Assembly (NCBI GenBank): GCA_900549495.1
Contig: UROL01000028.1
Coordinates: 1 to 15,375, forward strand
Length of the DNA: 15,375 nucleotides
Direction of reading: 5' to 3'
Origin: an uncultured Eubacteriales bacterium
GTDB taxonomy: Bacteria > Bacillota > Clostridia > Oscillospirales > Oscillospiraceae
The notes under the pieces are model-generated. The model saw nothing but the letters and a program-made list of their open reading frames with translations, made no database searches and was not told the DNA's origin. Below, piece after piece: positions 1-6,704 of the stretch. The translations under genes and the position numbers were made by a program. Positions within the stretch are counted from its first letter, which is position 1; each line of letters opens with the position of its first letter.

Positions 1-3
1 TAT

Positions 4-36
4 TCGTCGGCAGCGTCAGATGTGTATAAGAGACAG
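4..36 (+). other. Nextera transposase adapter (assembly artefact)
   Basis: Bases 4-36 match the full 33-base Illumina Nextera read-1 adapter, ending in the 19-base mosaic end AGATGTGTATAAGAGACAG. This is not genomic DNA. Genomic sequence begins at about base 37, and the reading frame of the EF-G-like gene runs open into the adapter, so any residues translated from 1-36 are false. Confidence 0.97.
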
Positions 37-1880
37 GGGTCATAGTTGGCAGCGGCGACCACCGCCTCGCTGTTGTGGCAGGGGGCATAGCCCTGGAGAC
101 TCAGCTGCAACCGGCCCCGCCCCTGGGTGTAGGCTGCCAATACCTCGGTGTAGTCCTTCACCTCGGCGGCGGGTACCAGCCCCCGCAGGGTGGACAGCCC
201 CCCGGCGGCCTCCGGCGCTTCCAGTTCGCCGCCCATGGCACGGATGTCGGTAATGGCTCTGCCAATCAGCTCCGTAGGAGCGGTGACGGTAAAGGCATAC
301 CAGGGCTCCAGCAGCACCGATTTGGCCTGCATCAGGCCCTGCCGCACCGCCCGATAGGTGGCTTGCCGGAAGTCGCCGCCCTCGGTGTGCTTCAGATGGG
401 CCTTGCCCACCAGCAATGTCAATTTCATATCCGTAATGGGCGCACCCACCAGCACGCCCCGATGGGTCTTCTCTGCCAGATGGGTCAGGATGAGCTTTTG
501 GTAGTTTCCATCCAGCACGTCCAGGGGGCAAACGCTGTCAAACACCAGCCCGCTGCCCTGGGGCAGGGGCTCCAGGAGAATATGGCACTCGGCATAGTGG
601 CGCAGGGGCTCAAAATGCCCCACGCCCTCCACCGGTGCGGCAATGGTCTCTTTGTAGAAAATGCGCTGGTCGTCCAGCTGAATGTCCAGCCCGAACCGCT
701 GGGCCACCAGACTGCGGAAAATTTCCAGCTGCACCTTGCCCATGATTTGCACATGAATTTGCCCCTGCTCCCACAGCAGGTGGAGCTGGGGATCCTCCTC
801 CTCCAGCTGCCGCAGCTTGGGCAGCACCTGGGCCGGGTCCGCCCCCTTGGGCAGATTCACCCGATAGGTCATTACCGGCTCCATGGCGGCGGGCAGCCCC
901 GCCTTTTCTGCCCCCAGGGCCTGGCCGATGAAGCTGGTCTGCAAGCCGGTGACGGCTACCAGGGTTCCGGCGGGGATTTCCTCCGGGGCGGTAAATTTGT
1001 CTCCGGAATACAGCCGCAGCTGCTGCACCTTTTCTTCGGTCTGCTTGCCCTGGGCATCGGTAAGCACCAGGGGCTGCCGCACCCGCATTTTGCCGCCGGT
1101 GACTTTCAGCCAGGTCAGCCGTGCCCCAGCTTCGTCCCGGGAGATTTTATACACCCGGGCGGCAAAGTCGCTGCCGTATTCCGCCGCCGGGGCCAGCTCG
1201 TCCACCAGGGCCAGCAGCGTATCCACCCCCTCCAGCTTCAGGGCGGAGCCGAAGCACAGGGGGAACAGCTTCCGGGCCCCTACCAGGCTCCGCAAATTTC
1301 CCCGGGTGATGGTGCCGGTTTCCAGATAGGTTTCCAGCAGCGTCTCGTCGCACAGGGCGGCATTTTCCAGAATTTCCGCCTCCGGTGCGGTGAAATCCAC
1401 CACGCCGCTGCCAAATTGGGTATGCAGCTGCTCCAATAGCTTCTCCCGCTGGGCCCCGGGGAGATCCATTTTGTTCAGGAACAGGAAGGTTGGCACCCCA
1501 TAGCGTTCCAGCAGCCGCCAGAGGGTAAGGGTGTGGGCCTGAATGCCGTCGGTGCCGCTGATAACCAGCACGGCGCAGTCCAGCACCGGCATGGTGCGCT
1601 CGGCCTCAGCGGAAAAATCCACATGCCCCGGCGTGTCCACCAGGGTGATTGCCCGATGGGGCGTTTCCAGCCGGGCCTGTTTTGAAAAAATGGTAATCCC
1701 CCGCTCCCGCTCCAACACATGGGTGTCCAGCAGAGAATCCCGATGATCCACCCGCCCCAAAGTACGCCGCCACCCGCTGACATACATCAGCGCCTCTGAA
1801 AGCGTGGTTTTCCCGGCATCCACATGGGCCAGAAGCCCAATGCTCAGGGGATTTTTGATGTTTGGATGGTTTTCGGGCAT
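37..1880 (-). CDS. TetM-like / EF-G-like ribosomal-protection-type translation GTPase (3' end cut)
   Basis: About 614 residues are present; the C-terminus is lost at the adapter (Tet(M) itself is 639 aa). The GTPase motifs are intact: P-loop AHVDAGKT at 18-25, RGITI at 60-64, DTPGH at 82-86 and NKMD at 136-139. EF-G-type domains II to V follow. The family binds the ribosome like EF-G, and Tet(M)/Tet(O) members use it to evict tetracycline. The domain IV loop that in Tet(M) reads Tyr-Tyr-Ser-Pro-Val (near residue 508) here reads A-H-L-K-H within GKAHLKHTEGGDFR, so the tip residues tied to drug eviction are absent. It may be a chromosomal translation factor rather than a resistance determinant. 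The start is the ATG at 1880, 8 bases after AAGGGGG. It is monocistronic with its own promoter. The family call is firm; the resistance phenotype is unproven. Confidence 0.88.
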
Positions 1881-1886
1881 AAAGAT

Positions 1887-1928
1887 CCCCCTTTCGTGCT
1901 ATTTCCCTGATTATAGCATGAAAGGGGG
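1887..1928. repeat. 16-bp inverted repeat over promoter and RBS of the TetM-like gene
   Basis: The left arm CCCCCTTTCGTGCTAT (1887-1902) and the right arm ATAGCATGAAAGGGGG (1913-1928) are complementary at 15 of 16 positions, with a 10-base gap. The dyad covers the -10 box, the start point and the Shine-Dalgarno site. It could be a repressor operator. In any transcript reading through from upstream it would pair the RBS away. Confidence 0.7.
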
Positions 1929-1938
1929 CTGTAGTCGA
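1910..1938 (-). promoter_or_regulatory. Sigma-A promoter of the TetM-like gene
   Basis: On the minus strand the -35 TCGACT (1933-1938) and the -10 TATAAT (1910-1915) are separated by 17 bases, with an extended -10 TG (ATGC before TATAAT). Transcription should start near 1903, giving a leader of about 23 bases. Confidence 0.75.
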
Positions 1939-2038
1939 TAGATAGTCGGGGATTTTTCTCAGGTTTATGGTGTTGCCTCAGGCCCTGCATCGCAGAAAGC
2001 AGAATGCGCTAGAAGGCCTCGCACTGGTTTTGATAGGA

Positions 2039-2085
2039 TACCCCTACAAGAGACAGTGAAATATAAAACTGTTTCTGTAGGGGTA
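2039..2085 (+). repeat. Stem-loop upstream of the transposase fragment
   Basis: TACCCCTACAAGAGACAG (2039-2056) pairs with CTGTTTCTGTAGGGGTA (2069-2085), with a bulge and a mismatch and an AT-rich loop. It sits 5 bases before the ATG of the OrfA remnant. It is not followed by a T-run, so it is unlikely to be a terminator. Such a hairpin could shield an insertion-sequence gene from outside transcription. Confidence 0.6.
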
Positions 2086-2090
2086 TTGCT

Positions 2091-2257
2091 ATGTCAAGAA
2101 GTAAATATAGCATAGAGGAAAAGTTGAGAATCGTGCAAGAGATTCTTGCAGGAAAAATAAGTGCAAATGCAGCAGCGAAAAAATCGGTGCGGACAACATA
2201 AGTGTAGCAAATTGGGTTCGAAACTATGAGAACGAAGGAATTTGGCTTGCATCCTGA
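2091..2257 (+). pseudogene. IS3-type transposase OrfA remnant, frameshifted and truncated
   Basis: From the ATG at 2091 the frame reads MSRSKYSIEEKLRIV and on to a helix-turn-helix-like stretch (GKISANAAAKK) typical of the N-terminus of IS3/IS150 OrfA. At the A6 run (2178-2183) the frame is lost and hits a stop after VRTT. One extra A would restore IGADNISVANWVRNYENEG, a plausible continuation, up to a stop at 2255-2257. Only about 50 codons of homology remain and no OrfB or DDE domain is present, so it is inactive. I think the shift is a decay mutation, because the programmed IS3 frameshift normally sits at the end of orfA. Confidence 0.65.
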
Positions 2258-2313
2258 ACCACTGCGGGTTGTTGTATCCTATAATCGGGCTGCTGCCCAT
2301 GGGGAGTTGGCTT

Positions 2314-3312
2314 TTATTCCTGGGTGCCCAGGAGCATACCCAGCAGACGGATGTCTGCGAAGGGGCGGTGACACTGGGCGGCATCCAGAATGGCATCTAC
2401 GTTGTCGGCATCGTTTTCAATTTCCTTGGAGAAGAGCTGGGTGTTTTCCAGGAAGCGCCCCGGCAGCGCCCCCACCAGCAGACAGGCGATTACCACAAAT
2501 TTCACCCGGCCCATCAGGTCAAAATCGGAGATGGCCTGAAGCCAGTACCGCTCCACCAGGTATCTGGCCAGACGGAGGGTTCCCTCGGGGAGCCTGGGGT
2601 GGCTGCGGGCGCACAGGAGCTGCTGCCACCGGGGGGTGAGGATTTCCAGACCCCGGAAGAATTCTAAAAACCCTGCCCAGTCCGGCTCCCCGGCCAGGGT
2701 ACCGGCGGACTTTAGGGCGGCCTGGGCATCGAATTCCGGCTGCTCCCCGGTATCCAGCCACAGCTGGGCCCGGGCACCGTAGAGCAGCAGCAGGGCCAGC
2801 GCTTCTTTGGCCGGGAAGGATTTCAGCAGGGCCAGAGCGGTGCCCCGGCTCTGCTTCAGAATCTCCATATCCTCCCGGGCGTACTCCGGAGCCTCCCCGC
2901 CGGGGGCGGGGAAGGAGACATTGGGCCCCTCCGGGCCGGTGAGAATCAGCCGGGCCGCCTCCGGGCAGCTAAGCTCCAGGCCCAGCTCCACAAAGTCGCC
3001 GTAGTCATGCCGCAGCCGGGGAAATTCCCGGCACACGTGGCACAGCGCCGCCTCTCCCAGCTCTGCCTGAATGCGGCACAGGCCGTCCTCCCGCCACATG
3101 GGGCAGCGGTGGTTCTGGGCTGCCATCTGCACGCCGTATTCCGTATCCTTCAACACCTGGCGCAGACGCTGCCCCAGGGGGCCGGGGAGAGCACGGTAGC
3201 GGGCGGCGGATGCATCGTCCACATCCACATCCCATTCCTTGCAGCAGCTGTCCGGGCAGCTCCCGGCCAGACAGCGGAAGGCATCGTAGTAACTGGGTTT
3301 GCTTACATTCAT
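2314..3312 (-). CDS. FliB-like flagellin lysine-N-methylase family protein
   Basis: The protein has 332 residues and is rich in conserved cysteines: C14, C19, C23-C24 (CLAGSCPDSCC), C70, C79, C91 and C94 (CHVCREFPR) and C116 (LSCPEAA). This is the pattern of the FliB / CxxCxxCC metal-binding family, which in Salmonella methylates flagellin lysines. No signal peptide or membrane segment is visible. It starts at the ATG of 3312 behind AGGGGG with a 7-base spacer. It lies just downstream of the divIVA-like terminator, so it probably needs its own promoter, which I could not locate. No flagellar gene is in the window. Related genes occur widely in gut Clostridia, so the substrate may be another protein. 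It is slightly shorter than Salmonella FliB (about 400 aa), and an IS remnant lies just past its 3' end. Confidence 0.75.
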   Translation of the reverse strand: MNVSKPSYYDAFRCLAGSCPDSCCKEWDVDVDDASAARYRALPGPLGQRLRQVLKDTEYGVQMAAQNHRCPMWREDGLCRIQAELGEAALCHVCREFPRLRHDYGDFVELGLELSCPEAARLILTGPEGPNVSFPAPGGEAPEYAREDMEILKQSRGTALALLKSFPAKEALALLLLYGARAQLWLDTGEQPEFDAQAALKSAGTLAGEPDWAGFLEFFRGLEILTPRWQQLLCARSHPRLPEGTLRLARYLVERYWLQAISDFDLMGRVKFVVIACLLVGALPGRFLENTQLFSKEIENDADNVDAILDAAQCHRPFADIRLLGMLLGTQE

Positions 3313-3332
3313 TGGTAGGCCCCCTGAAAACA

Positions 3333-3361
3333 GTGACCCATTCCCCTTGGGAACGGGTCAC
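3333..3361 (-). terminator. Rho-independent terminator after the divIVA-like gene
   Basis: GTGACCC (3333-3339) pairs with GGGTCAC (3355-3361) and TTCCC (3341-3345) with GGGAA (3349-3353), around a single A/C mismatch and a 3-base loop. On the minus strand it is followed by TGTTTTC. It starts 6 bases past the divIVA-like stop and sits upstream of the fliB-like RBS. Confidence 0.75.
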
Positions 3362-3366
3362 AAAAA

Positions 3367-3912
3367 TTATTGCACATTGTCGCCCAGGGACTGCACGGCC
3401 CCCACGGCTTCCCGAACGGTGCGGCGGCTGCTGTCCATCACCGATTGCAGCTGATCCAGCAGCTGCCCCAGCTGGGTGGAAACCTGGGCAATCTGCCCGG
3501 CGGCATCCTCCACCTGGCCGGATGCCTGATCCAGCACCTGGGCCGTCTGCTGCCCCAGCTGCCGGGCCCGCTCTTTGGCGGTGCGCTCCACCCGCTCTGC
3601 CCGGCGGTAGGCCTCCAGCTCCGATTCCGAGGGGGCGGGGGCGGCGGTATGCTTCCCCTCCAGCTGCTTTTCCAGCTGGGCCACCCGCTGCCGCAGGGCC
3701 TCGTTCTCCGCCTGAGCGGCGCTCAAATCCTTCTCCAGCTGAGAAACCCGCCCGGCATCCAGGGTGTCCTGCTTGCCCCGGAGGTATTCCAGCTCATTGG
3801 TCAGCTGGGCCACCTGAGAGGCGTGCTTGTTGTTGATGAATTCCATATACCGAACCACGTCTTCCCGATTGAAGCCGTTGAAAGAGGAACGAAACTGATT
3901 TGGCTGCTCCAT
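3367..3912 (-). CDS. DivIVA-domain coiled-coil protein
   Basis: The protein has 181 residues. The N-terminal FNGFNREDVVRYMEFINNKH (about 12-31) resembles the membrane- and curvature-sensing DivIVA/GpsB N-domain. It is followed by a long, charged coiled coil (about 33-90, many Q/E/L heptads), a short Ala/Pro linker (TAAPAPSES) and a second amphipathic helical region to the end. Proteins of this type act at the division septum or cell pole as scaffolds. I use ATG 3912, which follows AGGAGG; a GTG one codon upstream (3915) is equally placed. A longer in-frame start at 4029 is excluded because it lies upstream of the promoter. It is transcribed alone from a strong promoter and terminated before the fliB-like gene. 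The precise role (division, polar growth or other) is not known from the sequence. Confidence 0.75.
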   Translation of the reverse strand: MEQPNQFRSSFNGFNREDVVRYMEFINNKHASQVAQLTNELEYLRGKQDTLDAGRVSQLEKDLSAAQAENEALRQRVAQLEKQLEGKHTAAPAPSESELEAYRRAERVERTAKERARQLGQQTAQVLDQASGQVEDAAGQIAQVSTQLGQLLDQLQSVMDSSRRTVREAVGAVQSLGDNVQ

Positions 3913-3948
3913 CACCCAAAATCCTCCTGACCTGCCTGTTTTTTCTGG

Positions 3949-3977
3949 ATTATACCACAGAAAAGGCCAGAAAACAA
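3949..3977 (-). promoter_or_regulatory. Sigma-A promoter of the divIVA-like gene
   Basis: On the minus strand the -35 TTGTTT (3972-3977) and the -10 TATAAT (3949-3954) are separated by exactly 17 bases. The start point should be near 3942, giving a leader of about 30 bases to the ATG at 3912. Confidence 0.85.
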
Positions 3978-4038
3978 CCGTCACTTTCCTAAATTCCCTG
4001 TTGAAAAAGAAAAAATCCCTGCCGGGCAAAAATTCTGC

Positions 4039-4067
4039 TTTACAAATCGGTTTGAATCTGCTATAAT
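4039..4067 (+). promoter_or_regulatory. Sigma-A promoter of tRNA-Arg
   Basis: The -35 TTTACA (4039-4044), a 17-base spacer and the -10 TATAAT (4062-4067) place the start near 4074, about 14 bases before the tRNA. It is back to back with the divIVA-like promoter. Confidence 0.88.
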
Positions 4068-4087
4068 GTTCCCGCTGTAAAGAATAT

Positions 4088-4163
4088 GCGCCAGTGGCTC
4101 AATGGATAGAGCATCGGATTCCGGTTCCGAGGGTTGGGGGTTCGAGTCCCTTCTGGCGTACCA
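4088..4163 (+). tRNA. tRNA-Arg (anticodon CCG)
   Basis: The 76-base cloverleaf has a 7-bp acceptor stem GCGCCAG/CTGGCGT (one G-U), a D-arm with GGCTCAATGGATAGAGC, an anticodon stem TCGGA/TCCGA with loop TTCCGGT (anticodon CCG, reading CGG), a T-loop TTCGAGT and an encoded CCA (4161-4163). It has its own promoter and terminator, so it is a single-gene transcript. Confidence 0.95.
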
Positions 4164-4196
4164 AAAGCGGGTCGTCCTTTGGATGGCCCGCTTTTT
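4164..4196 (+). terminator. Terminator of tRNA-Arg
   Basis: AGCGGGTCGTCC (4166-4177) pairs fully, including two G-U pairs, with GGATGGCCCGCT (4181-4192) around a TTT loop, extended by AAA/TTT, and is followed by a T-run (4192-4196). It begins directly after the encoded CCA. Confidence 0.9.
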
Positions 4197-4335
4197 GGCA
4201 TATTCTTTCCCAAAAAACGGAGAATATGGGGCAGGGAAGTCTATTTGGGGCCCGGTTATCATAGAATACGCCGTCAGACCCCGGCAGCCGGGAGGCAGGG
4301 CACCTGATTTGCCGGAATTTCCCCGGGGGAAGCAC

Positions 4336-4364
4336 TTGAAAAAATGGGGAATTTCCTGTATGAT
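4336..4364 (+). promoter_or_regulatory. Sigma-A promoter of the aspartate kinase gene
   Basis: The -35 TTGAAA (4336-4341), a 17-base spacer and the -10 TATGAT (4359-4364) place the start near 4371, so the leader is only about 27 bases. That leaves no room for a lysine riboswitch or T-box. The stretch 4200-4335 upstream shows only short GC-rich palindromes and nothing I can name. Confidence 0.85.
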
Positions 4365-4397
4365 AGTGAAAAAATGGAATCTGGGGAGATGGAAGCT

Positions 4398-5678
4398 ATG
4401 ATTGTTGCAAAATTCGGCGGCACTTCCCTTGCATCGGCGGAGCGGTTCAGCCATGTGGCCAGCATCCTCCGGGGGAATCCCAATCGGCGCTATGTGGTGG
4501 TGTCCGCCCCGGGGAAGCGGTGCCCAGAGGATGTGAAAATCACCGACCAGCTGTACCGCCTCCTGCACAGCGGCTTGGAGGCGGACTTAGAGCCGGTGGA
4601 GCGCCGGTTTCAGGACATTGTCCGGGAGCTGGACGTGAACCTGGATTTGTCCCAGGAGTTCCGGGCCCTGCGGGAGCAGCCGGGCAGCGAGGGCTATCTG
4701 CTCTCCCGGGGGGAATATTTCACGGCCCGGATTATGGCAGCCTATTTGGGCTGGCCCTTTGTGGATGCGGCGGAATGTGTCTTTTTCAATGAATTCGGCC
4801 AGCTGGATTTGATTAAAACCCAGCACGCCATGTTCCAGCAGCTGCGTAAGCTGCCCAATGCGGTGCTGCCCGGCTTCTATGGGGTGATGCCCAATGGGGA
4901 GATTCACACCTTCTCCCGGGGAGGCAGCGACATTTCCGGGGCGCTGGCGGCCAGTGCTATGGATGCCCAGGTGTATGAAAACTGGACGGATGTGGACGGT
5001 ATGCTGGTGACAGACCCGAAAATCGTCCCCAATGCCGCCCCATTACATGCCATTACCTACCGGGAGCTTCGGGAGCTGGCCTATCGGGGGGCCTCGGTGC
5101 TCCACGAGGACAGCGTGGTGCCGGTGCGCCGCAGCGGCATTCCCATCCATATCTGCAATACCTTCCATCCCCAGGCACCGGGCACCTGGATTGTGAAGGA
5201 GGCCCGGGAGACTCCTGCCCCCATCACTGGCATTGCCGGCCGCCTGGGCTACTCCACCATCCAAATTGAGCGGGAGAACACCAACAGCATGGTGGGCTAC
5301 GTCCGCCGGATTCTGTCCTGCCTGGAGCACTGCGGCATTCCCTTCGAGCATCTGGCCACCGGCCTGGGCAGCGTGTGCCTGGTGGTGCCCACTGCCGCTC
5401 TGGAGGGGCACCGGCACACCCTACAGGAGGATATCTCCATGGCCGTCCACCCGGACAGCCTGGTAATTGAGGACGGCCTGGCCATGATTGCCGTGGTGGG
5501 CCGGGGAATGGTGGGCCGCCCCGGCATCAGCGCCCGGGTCTTTGGCGCCTTGAAAGAGGCAGCCATCAGCGTCCGGGTCATTGACCAGGGCTCCACCGAG
5601 ATGAACATTGTCCTGGGCGTAGCCGAGGACGACTACCAGACAGCCATCCGCAGTATCCACCGGGAATTTTTTGAATAA
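4398..5678 (+). CDS. Aspartate kinase (monofunctional, ThrD/YclM-like)
   Basis: This 426-residue enzyme phosphorylates L-aspartate, the first step to lysine, threonine, methionine and diaminopimelate. The amino-acid-kinase domain carries KFGGTS (5-10), the FSRGGSD substrate motif (172-178), the WTDVDGM nucleotide motif (196-202) and the RELAYRGASVLHEDSV segment (223-240). Two C-terminal ACT regulatory domains follow (about 276-335 and 360-426). The overall pattern, including VVVSAPGK and FFEF-type ends, resembles Bacillus subtilis YclM (ThrD) more than LysC. The start is ATG 4398, after GGGGAG. An in-frame ATG at 4344 lies inside the promoter spacer and is excluded. The gene is monocistronic, between tRNA-Arg and a terminator, and the short leader suggests control by feedback through the ACT domains. 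Which amino acid inhibits it cannot be told. Confidence 0.93.
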   Translation: MIVAKFGGTSLASAERFSHVASILRGNPNRRYVVVSAPGKRCPEDVKITDQLYRLLHSGLEADLEPVERRFQDIVRELDVNLDLSQEFRALREQPGSEGYLLSRGEYFTARIMAAYLGWPFVDAAECVFFNEFGQLDLIKTQHAMFQQLRKLPNAVLPGFYGVMPNGEIHTFSRGGSDISGALAASAMDAQVYENWTDVDGMLVTDPKIVPNAAPLHAITYRELRELAYRGASVLHEDSVVPVRRSGIPIHICNTFHPQAPGTWIVKEARETPAPITGIAGRLGYSTIQIERENTNSMVGYVRRILSCLEHCGIPFEHLATGLGSVCLVVPTAALEGHRHTLQEDISMAVHPDSLVIEDGLAMIAVVGRGMVGRPGISARVFGALKEAAISVRVIDQGSTEMNIVLGVAEDDYQTAIRSIHREFFE

Positions 5679-5684
5679 GAGCAC

Positions 5685-5721
5685 AAAAAGAAGTAACCCG
5701 CCATGTGGTTACTTCTTTTTT
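5685..5721. terminator. Bidirectional terminator between aspartate kinase and the sensor operon
   Basis: AAAAAGAAGTAACC (5685-5698) pairs with GGTTACTTCTTTTT (5707-5720) around an 8-base loop. The A-run on one side and T-run on the other give a U-tract in both directions. It serves the plus-strand aspartate kinase (stop at 5678) and the minus-strand lipoprotein operon (stop at 5736). Confidence 0.9.
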
Positions 5722-5735
5722 GCGGCAAAATGCCC

Positions 5736-6704
5736 TTAATATTCTCTTCCTGCAATGAATTCCTGGGTCAGGTCTTCGGGGGTGAAGACCTGCTCCTCTA
5801 CGAAAATCTGCTTGGGAATTTCCTGGCCGTTCAGGTATTGCCGGATAAGCTCCACCACCCGGGGGCCGTGGAGGGGATTGCACTCTACGCAGAGGTTGAT
5901 TTTCCCCTCCATACAGGCAGTGAGGGCCCGGCGGACGGCATCGAAGGAGACGATGCAAACCTGTCCCCCCTGGCCGTAGGTGATGCCGGCCTCGTCCATG
6001 GCCCGCATGGCTCCGAAGGTCATATTGTCATTTTCACTGTAGAGAACATTGAATTCCGCCCCGGTTTTCAGGAAGTCCCGCACCTCCTCATAGGCCTTGG
6101 ACTCGGTATAGTCCCCGGCCAGCTGACCGGCGAAGTGCCAGTTGTCGTGGGCCTCCACGGCATCGCATATGGCCTTGGTACGCATCAGCTGGGCGGTGGC
6201 ACCATAGGTGCCCTGGATGTGGAGAATGCTGGCGGGGGCATCGGCAAGGGTCTGCTCCATCCAGTCCACGGCCCGGCGGCCCTGGGTGAGGAAGTCCGAG
6301 CCAATCTCCGTCAGGTACAGCCCCGCATCCTCCACCGACACCGCCCGGTCCACGATGATTACCGGGATGCCCGCATCCCGGGCCTCCTGCAAAACCGCAT
6401 CCCACCCGGTTTCCTCTGCCGGGGCAATGAGGATGATATCCACCCCCTGGACGATGAAGTTCCGCACGGCCAGCAGCTGGTTGGCCTGCCGCTGGCGGGC
6501 ATTGTCATAGAGCACCTCGAAGCCATTTTCCGGACAAAGGGCCTGGAGCATGGAGGCGGTGTTGGCCACCCGCCAGTCGGACTCCGCCCCCAGCTGGGAA
6601 AAGCCCACCAGGGTTTTCTTGGGCTCCGGGGGGACTTCCTTCTCGCAGCCCAGCAAAGAGACGGACAGAAGAGCGGCGAACAGAAAACTAAGCATCTTTT
6701 TCAT
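5736..6704 (-). CDS. YtfQ-like sugar-binding lipoprotein of the two-component operon
   Basis: The 322-residue periplasmic-binding-protein fold (type I, ribose/galactose class) starts with a lipoprotein signal MKKMLSFLFAALLSVSLLGC, so C20 should be lipidated on the outer face of the membrane. Family landmarks include VGFSQLGAESDWR near the N-terminus, GVDIILIAPAEETGWD, PVIIVDRAVS, LHIQGTYGATAQ and NVLYSENDNM, all close to E. coli YtfQ (galactofuranose binding). The ATG at 6704 follows GGAGG with a 6-base spacer, inside the end of the kinase gene (17-base overlap), so translation is coupled. No transporter subunits are in this operon; its partners are the kinase and regulator. I infer it is a sensory ligand-binding subunit for the kinase rather than, or as well as, an uptake protein. 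The sugar itself is not determined. Confidence 0.88.
   Translation of the reverse strand: MKKMLSFLFAALLSVSLLGCEKEVPPEPKKTLVGFSQLGAESDWRVANTASMLQALCPENGFEVLYDNARQRQANQLLAVRNFIVQGVDIILIAPAEETGWDAVLQEARDAGIPVIIVDRAVSVEDAGLYLTEIGSDFLTQGRRAVDWMEQTLADAPASILHIQGTYGATAQLMRTKAICDAVEAHDNWHFAGQLAGDYTESKAYEEVRDFLKTGAEFNVLYSENDNMTFGAMRAMDEAGITYGQGGQVCIVSFDAVRRALTACMEGKINLCVECNPLHGPRVVELIRQYLNGQEIPKQIFVEEQVFTPEDLTQEFIAGREY

Larger units (their letters stand above)
2031..2284 (+). mobile_element. Degenerate IS3-type fragment with possible 9-bp terminal inverted repeats
   Basis: ATAGGATAC (2033-2041) is mirrored by GTATCCTAT (2274-2282) on either side of a broken transposase OrfA-like reading frame. Base composition is clearly more AT-rich than the flanks. 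The ends are inferred from this short inverted repeat only, and no target duplication is evident. It may be an internally deleted insertion sequence. Confidence 0.4.

Noticed and set aside
75-1439. 454-codon open frame on the plus strand
   Set aside because: It is antisense to the TetM-like GTPase, whose minus-strand frame carries all G-motifs. High GC leaves the opposite strand open, and the translation is low-complexity with no motif.
2039-2085. Rho-independent terminator
   Set aside because: The stem is good but neither side is followed by a T-run; it fits an IS-associated hairpin better.
2178-2183. Programmed frameshift in the transposase A6 run
   Set aside because: The slip site is in the helix-turn-helix region near the start of OrfA, not at the orfA/orfB junction, and no OrfB follows; simple decay is more likely.
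4200-4335. Lysine riboswitch or T-box before aspartate kinase
   Set aside because: A perfect promoter at 4336-4364 leaves a leader of only about 27 bases, too short for either, and no matching conserved core is seen upstream.
3981-4568. 195-codon minus-strand frame reading RRDSNPQPSEPESDALSIEPLAH
   Set aside because: This is the well-known false translation across the antisense of a tRNA gene; it covers tRNA-Arg and the start of the aspartate kinase gene.
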